From: Rubricoccus marinus
GTDB lineage: Bacteria > Bacteroidota > Rhodothermia > Rhodothermales > Rubricoccaceae
DNA: 64,000 nucleotides
Assembly: GCF_002257665.1 (NCBI RefSeq)
Contig: NZ_MQWB01000001.1
Coordinates: forward strand, 2,106,511-2,170,510
Direction of reading: 5' to 3'
A program made the translations under genes and the position numbers. The notes beneath the pieces are model-generated. The model ran no database searches, had not been told where the DNA came from, and saw only the letters and a program-made list of their open reading frames with translations. Below are positions 28,338-35,824 of this stretch, one piece after another; position 1 is the first letter of the stretch, and each line of letters begins with the position of its first letter.

Positions 28338-29642
28338 ATGACGTTCGACGATTTCAACCTTTCCCCCGCCGTCCGCAAGGGCGTGCAAGACGCGGGATAC
28401 ACCACGCCCACCCCCGTCCAGGCGGCGACGCTCCCCCACGGCCTCAAAGGCATCGACGTGGTCGGCGTGGCGCAGACGGGGACGGGCAAAACGGCGGCCT
28501 TCGTGCTGCCCATCCTGGACTACCTGGAGCGCGAGCCCTCGAAGGGATCCGGGCGCCAGCGGCCCATCCGTGCGCTCGTGGTCACGCCCACGCGTGAGCT
28601 GGCGATCCAGGTGACGGACGCCGCGAAGACGTACGGCAAGCACACCTCCATCCGCAGCGCGACGATCTACGGTGGCGTAAGTAAGGGCAAGCAGCGCGAG
28701 GCCATTCGCCGAGGCACCGACCTGGTCGTCGCCACCCCCGGCCGCCTGCTGGACTTTATGGGCGAGGGCGTGATCGACCTCTCCAAGGTGGACGTGCTCG
28801 TGTTGGATGAGGCCGACCGCATGTTCGACATGGGCTTCATCAAGGACGTGCGCAAGATTGTTGCCGCCGTGCCGGAGCAGCGCCAGACGATGCTGTTCTC
28901 GGCCACGATGCCCAAGGCTATCCAGGAGCTTGCGAAAAGCATCCTTTACAAGCCCGAGACCGTGGAGGTGGGCCAGCGGCGGGACCCGGCGGCGACCGTG
29001 ACGCAACGCGCCGTTCGCATCGCGGAGGCGGAGAAGCAGGCGTTGCTGCACCACATCATCGAGACCGAGGACGTGCAGAAGATCATCGTCTTCTCCCGCA
29101 CGAAGTACCGCGCCGACCGCATCAAGAAAAAGCTGGACCGCGCGGGCTACAGCGCCATCGCCATCCATTCTAACCGCAGCCAGGGGCAGCGCCAGCGCGC
29201 GCTCAAGGGCTTCGAGGGCGGCGAGTACCAGATCATGGTCGCGACCGACATCGCCGCCAGAGGCATCGACATCGACGGCGTCTCGCACGTTATCAACTTC
29301 GACACGCCGAACATCCCGGAGGACTACATCCACCGCATCGGCCGAACAGGCCGCGCGGAGACGACGGGCGACGCGATCTCCTTCATCTCGGCACCGGAGA
29401 ACGACAACCTCCGCGCGATCGAGAAGCACACCGGCCGTGAGATCGAGCAGGTGACCTACGAAGGCTTCGACGCGCCCGCGATGAGCGAGGCCATCCAGAA
29501 GGCCTCTGGCGGTAAGGGCGGGAACCGGGGCGGTGGAAACCGCGGCGGCGGCCGGGCCTCTGGCGGCGCCGGCAAGGGCAACGGCCGCAAGCGCAGCTCC
29601 GGCGGCGGCAAGGGCCGCGGCCGAGGCTCTCGCAGCCGCTAA
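28338..29642 (+). CDS. DEAD-box ATP-dependent RNA helicase
   Basis: The 434-residue protein has all helicase motifs: Q motif (F-N-L...PTPVQAATLP), AQTGTGKT, PTRELAIQV, TPGRLLDFM, DEADRMFDMGF, SATMP, the IVFSRTK domain-2 entry, ARGIDI and HRIGRTGR. The C-terminal 50 residues are Gly/Arg/Lys/Ser-rich, as in RhlE-type enzymes, and should bind RNA. Motif V is encoded GCC-AGA-GGC, that is, by a copy of the window-wide motif. It probably acts in ribosome assembly or RNA decay. Confidence 0.95.
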   Translation: MTFDDFNLSPAVRKGVQDAGYTTPTPVQAATLPHGLKGIDVVGVAQTGTGKTAAFVLPILDYLEREPSKGSGRQRPIRALVVTPTRELAIQVTDAAKTYGKHTSIRSATIYGGVSKGKQREAIRRGTDLVVATPGRLLDFMGEGVIDLSKVDVLVLDEADRMFDMGFIKDVRKIVAAVPEQRQTMLFSATMPKAIQELAKSILYKPETVEVGQRRDPAATVTQRAVRIAEAEKQALLHHIIETEDVQKIIVFSRTKYRADRIKKKLDRAGYSAIAIHSNRSQGQRQRALKGFEGGEYQIMVATDIAARGIDIDGVSHVINFDTPNIPEDYIHRIGRTGRAETTGDAISFISAPENDNLRAIEKHTGREIEQVTYEGFDAPAMSEAIQKASGGKGGNRGGGNRGGGRASGGAGKGNGRKRSSGGGKGRGRGSRSR

Positions 29643-29649
29643 CCGCTCC

Positions 29650-29675
29650 GGCCTCTGGCGGTGACGCCAGAGGCC
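29650..29675. repeat. Iterated motif as an 11-base stem with a four-base loop between convergent genes
   Basis: GGCCTCTGGCG and CGCCAGAGGCC pair perfectly across GTGA. The element fills the 34-base gap between the helicase stop and the MBL-hydrolase stop and could act as a bidirectional 3'-end hairpin. Confidence 0.9.
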
Positions 29676-29676
29676 G

Positions 29677-30327
29677 CTACCCAACCAGGAACGGGTTCGA
29701 GCGGCGCTCGGCGCCGACCGTCGTGCTCGAGCCGTGGCCGGAGTAGACGACCGTCTCGTCGGGGAGCGTGAGGAGTTGCTCGCGGATGGACGCCAGGAGC
29801 GTGGCGGTATCACCGCCCCACAGATCCGTGCGGCCGATGGAGCCCTGGAACAGCACGTCGCCGCCGATGACCTGGCCGTTGGCGTGGTCCACGAACACGA
29901 CCGAACCCGGCGAGTGGCCGGGCGCGTGGCGCACCTCCAGCGTGGATTCACCTAGTTCGATCTGGTCACCGTGCGCGAGGTCGCGCGTCGGCGCGGGCGG
30001 CTCGGTCACGCGGATGCCGAACATCTCACCCTGAACGCGAGCGTTCTGCAGCAGCGGCAGGTCCGCCGGATGCATCGCCCAGCCTCCGCCCTCGGCGCCA
30101 GAGGCGTAGCGCGCCGCGAACTGCGAGCAGCCGAGGATGTGGTCCAGGTGTCCGTGCGTGAGCAGCAGGTGCCGGACGCGCAGCCCGTTGCGCTCGATGT
30201 AGCTGTGCACGCGGTCGCGCTCCTCGCCAGAGGCCGTCCCGGGGTCGACCACGGCCGCCTCGCCCGCGCTGTGGATGACGTAGGTGTTCTCGGGAAACGG
30301 GCCGACGGTAAAGGAGCGGACGGTCAT
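29677..30327 (-). CDS. MBL-fold metallo-hydrolase (glyoxalase II-like)
   Basis: The 216-residue protein has the metallo-beta-lactamase zinc motif THGHLDHILG near residue 58, an ENTYVI opening typical of the glyoxalase II branch, a PGHSPGSVVF segment with the next histidine, and a YSGHGSST segment near the C-terminus. It is likely a cytoplasmic thioester or related hydrolase; the substrate is not evident. Five ACTGGGG heptads lie immediately upstream of its start. Confidence 0.85.
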   Translation of the reverse strand: MTVRSFTVGPFPENTYVIHSAGEAAVVDPGTASGEERDRVHSYIERNGLRVRHLLLTHGHLDHILGCSQFAARYASGAEGGGWAMHPADLPLLQNARVQGEMFGIRVTEPPAPTRDLAHGDQIELGESTLEVRHAPGHSPGSVVFVDHANGQVIGGDVLFQGSIGRTDLWGGDTATLLASIREQLLTLPDETVVYSGHGSSTTVGAERRSNPFLVG

Positions 30328-30329
30328 GC

Positions 30330-30364
30330 GGGGACTGGGGACTGGGGACTGGGGACTGGGGACT
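30330..30364. repeat. Tandem heptad repeat, five copies of GGGGACT
   Basis: Five perfect 7-base units lie three bases before the start of the MBL-hydrolase gene (minus strand). The unit is a rotation of ACTGGGG, the complement of CCCCAGT, a heptamer described as a short tandemly repeated sequence in heterocystous cyanobacteria. Confidence 0.93.
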
Positions 30365-30402
30365 GGAAGATCGCAGTTGGGCGGGCCTCTGGCGCTTCAG
30401 GG

Positions 30403-30423
30403 GATGCGTACTGCGTGATGCGG
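30403..30423. repeat. Degenerate heptad repeat (GATGCGT type)
   Basis: Three related 7-base units (GATGCGT, ACTGCGT, GATGCGG) follow a CCTCTGGCG half-site in the same intergenic region. The composition resembles the heptads between sufB, sufC and sufD. Confidence 0.6.
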
Positions 30424-30488
30424 TAGGGGTAGCCACGAGGAGCCTTACCGGTCAGGTCCAGGTCCTAAACCGTTCGGTGCCGCGCTCG

Positions 30489-30506
30489 GCCTCTGGCGCC
30501 AGAGGC
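30489..30506. repeat. Perfect 18-base iterated palindrome upstream of the heme O synthase gene
   Basis: GCCTCTGGCGCCAGAGGC lies 24 bases before the CTCATCC heptad array in the gap between divergent genes. Confidence 0.92.
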
Positions 30507-30530
30507 GGAACAAATCGGGCGGCGCCCCTC

Positions 30531-30600
30531 CTCATCCCTCATCCCTCATCCCTCATCCCTCATCCCTCATCCCTCATCCCTCATCCCTCATCCCTCATCC
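30531..30600. repeat. Tandem heptad repeat, ten perfect copies of CTCATCC
   Basis: Ten identical 7-base units occupy 70 bases, ending 76 bases before the heme O synthase ATG. Copy number at such arrays is expected to vary by slippage, so the array could modulate promoter spacing. No spacers are present, so it is not a CRISPR. Confidence 0.97.
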
Positions 30601-30676
30601 CTCCGCGATCCGCCGCAACTTGACGGAACGGATCCCGTGGTTGGGGTTTGATTGAAGCACGAACGACACCCGCCCC

Positions 30677-31585
30677 ATGCGGTCCTCCACACCGCTAACC
30701 GCTCCCGCAGAAACCGCCGAGTTCGCTCGGTTCGCGGACTACCGCGAGTTGCTCAAACCCGGCATCGCCTCGTTCGTCGTCGTGATGGCGGCGGCGAGCT
30801 ACCTGCTGGGCTCGGACGGCACGATCGTGTGGAAAACGCTGATCGGCCTGATGGTGGGGACGGGGCTGACCGCCGGCGGCGCGGGCACGCTCAACCACGT
30901 CGTGGAGCGGGACCTCGACGCCCGCATGGGCCGCACGCGCCAAAGGCCGGTGTCGGCCGGCCGCGTCTCGCCTCTGGCGGGAGCGCTCTACGGCATCGGG
31001 TGCGCTGTAGCGGGCGCGGTTGTCCTTGCGCTGACCACCAACCCGATCACGACCGCCCTCTCGGTCCTGACCGTCGGCCTGTACGTGCTGGTGTACACGC
31101 CGCTCAAGCAACGGACGGTCCACAACACGCTCGTCGGCGCGATCCCCGGCGCCCTCCCAGCGCTGGGCGGCGTGACGGCGGCCACGGGCTCGCTCAACAC
31201 GACCGGCTGGGTGCTGTTCGGCATCCTCTTCCTGTGGCAGCTCCCGCACTTCTACGCCCTCGCGTGGGTGCTCCGCGAGGACTACCAGAAGGGCGGCTTC
31301 AAGATGCTCCCGAGCGCCAGAGGCGGGGTGCGCGCCACCACGAGCATCGCGCTCGTCTCCACGCTCGCGCTTCTCGTCGTAGGCATGCTGCCCGGCGCGA
31401 CGGGCGCGGCCGGGATGCTGTACCTCGTCGGGATGGCCTTTATCGGGGTCGTGTTCACCATTCCCGCCTTCTCGTTTTACTCCGAGCCCAACGACGAGCG
31501 CGCACGGCGCCTTTTCCTCACGTCCGTGATCTGGGTCCCGTGCTTTTTCGCTCTCGTCGTCGCGGACGTGCTGCTGCGGTGGTAG
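30677..31585 (+). CDS. ctaB: Protoheme IX farnesyltransferase (heme O synthase)
   Basis: The 302-residue polytopic UbiA-family prenyltransferase has the two Asp-rich metal/diphosphate motifs: NHVVERDLDARMGRTRQRP near residue 75 and the YTPLKQRT loop followed by a second motif region, with GAIPGALPALGG typical of CyoE/CtaB. It adds a farnesyl group to heme B for cytochrome oxidase. No oxidase genes lie nearby. The next gene starts 19 bases downstream across a gap made almost entirely of the iterated palindrome. Confidence 0.93.
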   Translation: MRSSTPLTAPAETAEFARFADYRELLKPGIASFVVVMAAASYLLGSDGTIVWKTLIGLMVGTGLTAGGAGTLNHVVERDLDARMGRTRQRPVSAGRVSPLAGALYGIGCAVAGAVVLALTTNPITTALSVLTVGLYVLVYTPLKQRTVHNTLVGAIPGALPALGGVTAATGSLNTTGWVLFGILFLWQLPHFYALAWVLREDYQKGGFKMLPSARGGVRATTSIALVSTLALLVVGMLPGATGAAGMLYLVGMAFIGVVFTIPAFSFYSEPNDERARRLFLTSVIWVPCFFALVVADVLLRW

Positions 31586-31603
31586 GCCTCTGGCGCCAGG
31601 GGC
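31586..31603. repeat. Iterated palindrome filling the ctaB/DedA-like gap
   Basis: GCCTCTGGCGCCAGGGGC (one mismatch) begins on the base after the ctaB TAG and ends one base before the GTG of the next gene. The intergenic spacer is essentially this element. Confidence 0.9.
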
Positions 31604-31604
31604 C

Positions 31605-32042
31605 GTGAGCGCCGACCTCGCGCTGTGGGTCGAGGCCTACGGCGCGCTCGGCCTCGCAGGCGCGGCGTTTCTGGGGGCGACGCTCGTGCCGATCTCCTCC
31701 GAGGTCGCCTTCGTGGCTGCCCTGCGCCTCGGCATGGCGGCGCCAGAGGCGCTCCTCTGGGCGACGCTTGGCAACTCGCTCGGGTGCGCGCTGAACTACG
31801 TGCTCGGGCGGTGGGGCCGCGAGCGCATCGAGCCCAAGCTTCAGGCCTCTGGCGCAGGCCGGACCGCGCTTAGGTGGACGGAGCGGTTCGGCGTGCCGGC
31901 GCTGCTTCTCTCGTGGCTGCCCGTGATCGGCGACCCTTTGACGCTGGCGGCGGGCGTAGCGCGCGTGCGCCCGTGGGTGTTCATCGCGCTCGTGGTCTCG
32001 GTCCGTGGCCTCCGGTACCTCGCGCTCGTCCCGCTGGGCTAG
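31605..32042 (+). CDS. YqaA-like DedA-family membrane protein
   Basis: The 145-residue protein resembles the short YqaA branch of the DedA/VTT family. It has an N-terminal re-entrant-like helix with FLGATLVPISSEVAF, a G-x-x-x-G-containing segment (LGNSLGCALNYVLGRWG) and a PVIGDPLTLAAGVARV segment. These inner-membrane proteins are linked to lipid flipping or proton-dependent transport. GTG 31605 is the only start consistent with the preceding stop and palindrome. Confidence 0.78.
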   Translation: MSADLALWVEAYGALGLAGAAFLGATLVPISSEVAFVAALRLGMAAPEALLWATLGNSLGCALNYVLGRWGRERIEPKLQASGAGRTALRWTERFGVPALLLSWLPVIGDPLTLAAGVARVRPWVFIALVVSVRGLRYLALVPLG

Positions 32043-32060
32043 GCCTCTGGCGCCAGAGGC
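32043..32060. repeat. Perfect 18-base iterated palindrome directly after a stop
   Basis: GCCTCTGGCGCCAGAGGC begins on the base after the TAG of the DedA-like gene. Confidence 0.93.
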
Positions 32061-32216
32061 ATCCCGCTGCGGATCGTCGGCGGTTTCGAGACCGTCGGCG
32101 CACTGCGAACCTCGGGCGGAGAATCGGCGCGCAGGCCGCCCCTGAAAGCCCTTCCGGCTACCTTCACGCGATACGTTCCGGGCCACAGGCCCCCTCCCTC
32201 TCCTCAATCCCGACTC

Positions 32217-33710
32217 ATGGCCGACCACATCTTCAAGAACTACATCAACGGCGAGTGGCGCGACGCCGCCTCTGGCGAGACGTTCGAGAGCCGCAACCCG
32301 GCGATCAACTCCGACCTCGTCGGCACCTTCCCCGCCTCTGGCGAGGCGGACGTGGCCGAGGCCGTCGCGGCGGCAAAGGCGGCCTTCCGCGAGTGGAGCC
32401 TGATGCCCGCGCCCAAGCGCGGCGAGATCCTCAAGCGCGTCGGCGACATCATGACCGAGCGCAAAAGCGAGATCGCGCACGCGATGACGCGCGAGATGGG
32501 CAAGCCCTTTTTCGAGACCAAGGGCGACGTGCAGGAGGCCATCGACACGGCCTACTACGCGATGACGATGGGCCGCCAGCTCTTCGGCCACACGGTCCCG
32601 AGCGAGATGTCGAACAAGTTCAACATGACCGTCCGGCGCCCCATCGGCGTCTGCGGCCTCATCACGGCCTGGAACTTCCCCGTCGCCGTCCCGACGTGGA
32701 AGATGTTTCCCGCCATCCTGAGCGGCAACACCGTTGTGTTCAAGCCCAGCGAGGACGCCCCGCACTCGGGCGCGCTTCTCGTGCAGGTGATGCACGATGC
32801 CGGCGTTCCTAAGGGCGTCGTCAACCTGGTGCAGGGCGCGGGCGTGACCGGCCAGGCGATCGTGGACCACCCGGACGTGGCCGCTATCTCCTTTACCGGC
32901 TCCTCGGAGACCGGCGCGAAGATCGCCGCCGACGCTGCGGCACGGCACGCGCGCGTCAGCCTGGAGATGGGCGGGAAGAACCCGGCCATCGTCATGGAGG
33001 ACGGCGACGTGGACCTCGCGATGGAGGGCCTCATCTGGGGCGCCTACGGCACGACCGGCCAGCGCTGCACCGCCACGAGCCGCCTCATCGTCCACGAGGA
33101 CGTACACGACGACTTAGTGGAGCGCATCATCGCCAAGGCGAGCACGCTCAAGCTGGGCTATGGCAACGACTCCGACACGGAGATGGGCCCGCTCATCAAC
33201 CAGAAGGCGCTCGACAAGGTGACCGGCTACATGGACGTCGCCCGCGAGGACGGCGCGACGATCGCGATGGGCGGTGAGCGCGCCTCTGGCGAAGGCCTGG
33301 ACGACGGCTACTTCTTCCAGCCGACGCTCCTCACGGGCGTCACCCGCGATATGCGCGTGGCGCGAGAGGAGATCTTCGGGCCGGTCCTCTCGGTCATCAA
33401 GATCAAGAGCTTCGACGAGGCCATCGAGGTCGCCAACGACGTCGCTTTTGGCCTCTCCAGCGCGATCTACACCCGCGACGTGGCCCGCGCCTTCCGTGCG
33501 CTGCGCGACATCGACGCCGGGATCACGTACGTCAACGGCCCGACCATCGGCGCCGAGGCGCACATGAGCTTCGGCGGCGTCAAAGCCACCGGCAACGGCC
33601 ACCGCGAAGGCGGCTGGGAGGTCTACGACTTCTACACCGAAACCAAGACCTGCTACATCGACTTCTCCGGCGGCCTCCAGCGCGCGCAGATCGACAACTA
33701 CGACGACTAG
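32217..33710 (+). CDS. NAD(P)-dependent aldehyde dehydrogenase
   Basis: The 497-residue enzyme has the ALDH landmarks: ITAWNFPVAVPTWKM and FKPSEDAP in the cofactor site, FTGSSETG, LEMGGKNP with the general-base glutamate near residue 258, and GQRCTATSR with the catalytic cysteine near 292, then EEIFGPVLSV. The overall pattern resembles ALDH7-like or succinate/aminoadipate semialdehyde dehydrogenases, but the substrate cannot be fixed from sequence. A strong terminator follows, and the gene stands alone. Confidence 0.92.
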   Translation: MADHIFKNYINGEWRDAASGETFESRNPAINSDLVGTFPASGEADVAEAVAAAKAAFREWSLMPAPKRGEILKRVGDIMTERKSEIAHAMTREMGKPFFETKGDVQEAIDTAYYAMTMGRQLFGHTVPSEMSNKFNMTVRRPIGVCGLITAWNFPVAVPTWKMFPAILSGNTVVFKPSEDAPHSGALLVQVMHDAGVPKGVVNLVQGAGVTGQAIVDHPDVAAISFTGSSETGAKIAADAAARHARVSLEMGGKNPAIVMEDGDVDLAMEGLIWGAYGTTGQRCTATSRLIVHEDVHDDLVERIIAKASTLKLGYGNDSDTEMGPLINQKALDKVTGYMDVAREDGATIAMGGERASGEGLDDGYFFQPTLLTGVTRDMRVAREEIFGPVLSVIKIKSFDEAIEVANDVAFGLSSAIYTRDVARAFRALRDIDAGITYVNGPTIGAEAHMSFGGVKATGNGHREGGWEVYDFYTETKTCYIDFSGGLQRAQIDNYDD

Positions 33711-33740
33711 CCTCTGGCGACCCCGTCTCGCGCCAGAGGC
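33711..33740. repeat. Iterated motif pair after the aldehyde dehydrogenase stop
   Basis: CCTCTGGCGA and TCGCGCCAGAGGC are inverted around a short spacer, starting on the base after the TAG. A conventional terminator follows eight bases later. Confidence 0.88.
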
Positions 33741-33747
33741 GCTTCCG

Positions 33748-33781
33748 GCCCGGCTCTCTCCATAGAGCCGGGCCTCTTTTG
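33748..33781 (+). terminator. Rho-independent terminator after the aldehyde dehydrogenase gene
   Basis: A perfect 10-base stem (GCCCGGCTCT with AGAGCCGGGC) with a six-base loop is followed by CTCTTTT. It lies independently of, and just after, a copy of the iterated motif. Confidence 0.88.
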
Positions 33782-33895
33782 TAGGCGCTAGAGGCGGAGC
33801 CTGCGGCTGCGCAGATAGGCCTGCGGGGACCGAGCCGACGCCTAGCAAACAAATTCAGCCTCTGGCGGTAGAACGGTCTCACATCCGCACCGCCC

Positions 33896-34105
33896 ATGCC
33901 CGAGACCGAAACGCGAACCGTCACCCAGGAAGTCCTTTTTCAACTTGCCCGGATCCCCGGCGCCGTCCACCGGGATGACCTCGCGAAAGCCGCGGGGACC
34001 ACGCCGGACTACGCCGGGCGCGTGCTCGGCAAGCTCGTACAGACCGGGCACGCGGCACGCGTGGGTCGCGGCACGTACAAGCTGACGCGTAACGTAAAGC
34101 AGTAG
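33896..34105 (+). CDS. Small winged-helix-like DNA-binding protein
   Basis: The 69-residue protein is a single domain. The segment HRDDLAKAAGTTPDYAGRVLGKLVQTGHAARVGRGTYKL reads as helix-turn-helix (AKAAGTTPDYAGRVLGKL) followed by a beta wing (ARVGRGTYKL). It may be a small regulator; I do not recognise a named family. It stands between a terminator and another very small gene. Confidence 0.65.
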   Translation: MPETETRTVTQEVLFQLARIPGAVHRDDLAKAAGTTPDYAGRVLGKLVQTGHAARVGRGTYKLTRNVKQ

Positions 34106-34124
34106 CGCCAGAGGCCTCTGGCGG
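34106..34124. repeat. Iterated palindrome (inverse order) directly after a stop
   Basis: CGCCAGAGGCCTCTGGCGG starts on the base after the TAG of the small winged-helix gene. The half-sites meet at AGGCCT rather than GGCGCC. Confidence 0.92.
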
Positions 34125-34225
34125 CGGGGCTTCACCAGAGCGGGACCGGGGTTTCATGGACAATCTCCTGGGGTTCCAATACCTTCCAGGAGCGCGCCGC
34201 GCCTCGCCCACCATACCCGCTCCGC

Positions 34226-34417
34226 ATGTCCGCCCAGATCGACCCCAGCCTCGACGCCCCCGCCCGCGTCGCCGTCCGCCTTCTCGAAGCCGACCACATC
34301 TCGCTGGGCCGCGCCGCCGAACTCGCCGGGACCGACGTCCGCGGCATGCTGGACGCGATGGGCTACGACCTCGTCCCCGTCGTGATCGACACCGAGAGCG
34401 AGGACTCCGCGGCGTAA
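34226..34417 (+). CDS. UPF0175-like small protein
   Basis: The 63-residue product contains ARVAVRLLEADHISLGRAAELAGTDVRGMLDAM, close to the UPF0175 pattern (a short helix, then I-S-L-G-x-A-A-E-L-A-G). These proteins are often antitoxins paired with a PIN-domain toxin. No PIN gene follows here; the next gene is a convergent cupredoxin. It may be an orphan antitoxin or a stand-alone regulator. Confidence 0.6.
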   Translation: MSAQIDPSLDAPARVAVRLLEADHISLGRAAELAGTDVRGMLDAMGYDLVPVVIDTESEDSAA

Positions 34418-34439
34418 CACCTGCGCCGTTTGGGATTCA

Positions 34440-34470
34440 GCCTCTGGCGAGCCTCCATGGCGCCAGAGGC
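34440..34470. repeat. Iterated motif as a stem-loop between convergent genes
   Basis: GCCTCTGGCG and CGCCAGAGGC pair across an 11-base spacer between the UPF0175-like gene and the convergent cupredoxin gene. Confidence 0.88.
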
Positions 34471-34476
34471 CCCGAC

Positions 34477-35103
34477 TTAGTGCCCGCCCGTGTGGGCTTC
34501 GGCCTTGCCCGCGAGAGACACGCCCTGCGAGAGCGCGAGGCCGGGAGCCGTCGCGCGGATGATGTAGACGCCGGGGCGCGAGGCGCCAGCGGCCCACACG
34601 AAGTCGGTCTGCCCTGCGGCGGCCACCCCTTCGTAGATCACGTCGACCTCGCGGCCTCTGGCGTCGAACACCGCGACGCGTACGGTTTCGGACTGCACAA
34701 GCGTGAGCACGAGGCGGACGGACCCCGTAAACGGGTTCTCGCTCGCGAGGGTCAGGCTCGCGCTGGCGTCGGGCGCCTCTTCCGTGGACGTGTTGGACGT
34801 GACGGTGATGGAGCCCTGCATAACGCCCGAGTGCGGGTCGCACTGGTACGTGGAGGTACCGATCTGGCTAAACGTGAACTCGTAGGTCCACCCCGCCCCG
34901 ACGTCCGGGCGCCCGAAGGCCTCCGGCCCCGACAGCTGCGAGACGTTGTGGGCGCCGTCCTCGTTGACCCACCGGACGGTGTCCCCCGCCTCAATCGTCA
35001 GCGCAGCGGGCGTAAACGTAAAGCTCCGCACGACGACCGTGTGGGTGGTCTGGGCTGAAGCGCCAGAGGCGCACAAAAGCAGGGCGAGCAGGAACGTGCG
35101 CAT
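34477..35103 (-). CDS. Secreted cupredoxin (plastocyanin-like) with T9SS-type C-terminal domain
   Basis: The 208-residue precursor has a signal peptide (MRTFLLALLLCASGASAQ). A blue-copper domain follows with histidine in GAHNVSQL and YQCDPHSGVMQG, giving the C-x2-H-x4-M ligand set of type 1 copper. After a short acidic linker, the last 85 residues (SENPFTGSVRLVLTLVQSETVRVAVFDARGREV...GVYIIRATA) resemble the type A sorting domain used by type IX secretion. It is probably a surface-exposed or exported electron carrier. The final residues (KAEAHTGGH) are unusual for such a domain. The upstream frame extension is non-coding by composition. Confidence 0.82.
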   Translation of the reverse strand: MRTFLLALLLCASGASAQTTHTVVVRSFTFTPAALTIEAGDTVRWVNEDGAHNVSQLSGPEAFGRPDVGAGWTYEFTFSQIGTSTYQCDPHSGVMQGSITVTSNTSTEEAPDASASLTLASENPFTGSVRLVLTLVQSETVRVAVFDARGREVDVIYEGVAAAGQTDFVWAAGASRPGVYIIRATAPGLALSQGVSLAGKAEAHTGGH

Positions 35104-35173
35104 GTCAGAGCAAGGATGGGGACGGCAACGTACGCCAGAGGCGCTATCCTCGTGTCCCCTCTCGCCACACGCC

Positions 35174-35824
35174 ATGGCCCTCTTCGGCTCCTCCTCTCCC
35201 CCCGAAACCTTTCCCGAGGTCCGCGCGACCGACCTCGACGGCAAGGAACTCACCCTTCCCGCCGACCTCCCGGCGCCTCTGGCGCTCGTGATCGTGCTGT
35301 TCCAAGACGACCTGGACCCGCTCGCGGACCAATGGGCGCGGCTCGGCGACGAGATCGCGGCGCAGCACGCCGGGCAGATGGCCGTTGTCGAAACGCCCGT
35401 TGTCGGCCGCGGGATGAAGCTGTTCGGCTCCCTCGCGACGATGGGCATCCGCGGCCAGGTGGATGATGACGCGGAGCACGCGCGGACGCTGCCGATCTAC
35501 GTGGACAAAAAGCCGTTCCGCAAAACGCTCAAGCTCTCCAAGGAGGCGGACGTGTACCCGTTTCTCGTCGAGCGCGCGACCGGCGCCATCCTATGGGCCG
35601 GTGAGGGCGCGATCGACATGCACGAGGTGCAGAGCCTGGAGGCCGCCGTCTCCGCCGCCATCTCGCGACTGCCTGCGTCCCCGTTACCCGAGGCGGAGCC
35701 GCCGTCCACGGATACGACGCCGTCCATGGCGCCACGGGACACCCCGGGCGGGCTCGCCGACCCCGCTGGGGACGCACCCGATGCCGCTCCGCCAGAGGCC
35801 TCTGGCGACGACGTAAAAGGCTAG
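35174..35824 (+). CDS. Thioredoxin-fold-like protein without cysteines
   Basis: The 216-residue product begins MALFGSSSPPETFPEVRATDLDGKELTLP and continues LALVIVLFQDDLDPLADQWARLGDEI, which looks like a redoxin/peroxiredoxin-type strand-helix start. No cysteine occurs anywhere, so it cannot be a thiol oxidoreductase. The C-terminal 50 residues are Pro/Ala/Asp-rich and contain a full iterated palindrome read as PPEASG. Its stop overlaps the convergent glycosylphosphotransferase stop in a shared CTAG. Function unknown. Confidence 0.6.
   Translation: MALFGSSSPPETFPEVRATDLDGKELTLPADLPAPLALVIVLFQDDLDPLADQWARLGDEIAAQHAGQMAVVETPVVGRGMKLFGSLATMGIRGQVDDDAEHARTLPIYVDKKPFRKTLKLSKEADVYPFLVERATGAILWAGEGAIDMHEVQSLEAAVSAAISRLPASPLPEAEPPSTDTTPSMAPRDTPGGLADPAGDAPDAAPPEASGDDVKG

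Noticed and set aside
29690-29705. A tRNA T-loop-like GGTTCGA
   Set aside because: It lies within the coding end of the MBL hydrolase, and no cloverleaf can be drawn around it.
30531-30600. CRISPR array
   Set aside because: The 7-base units are strictly contiguous with no spacers, and no cas genes are nearby.
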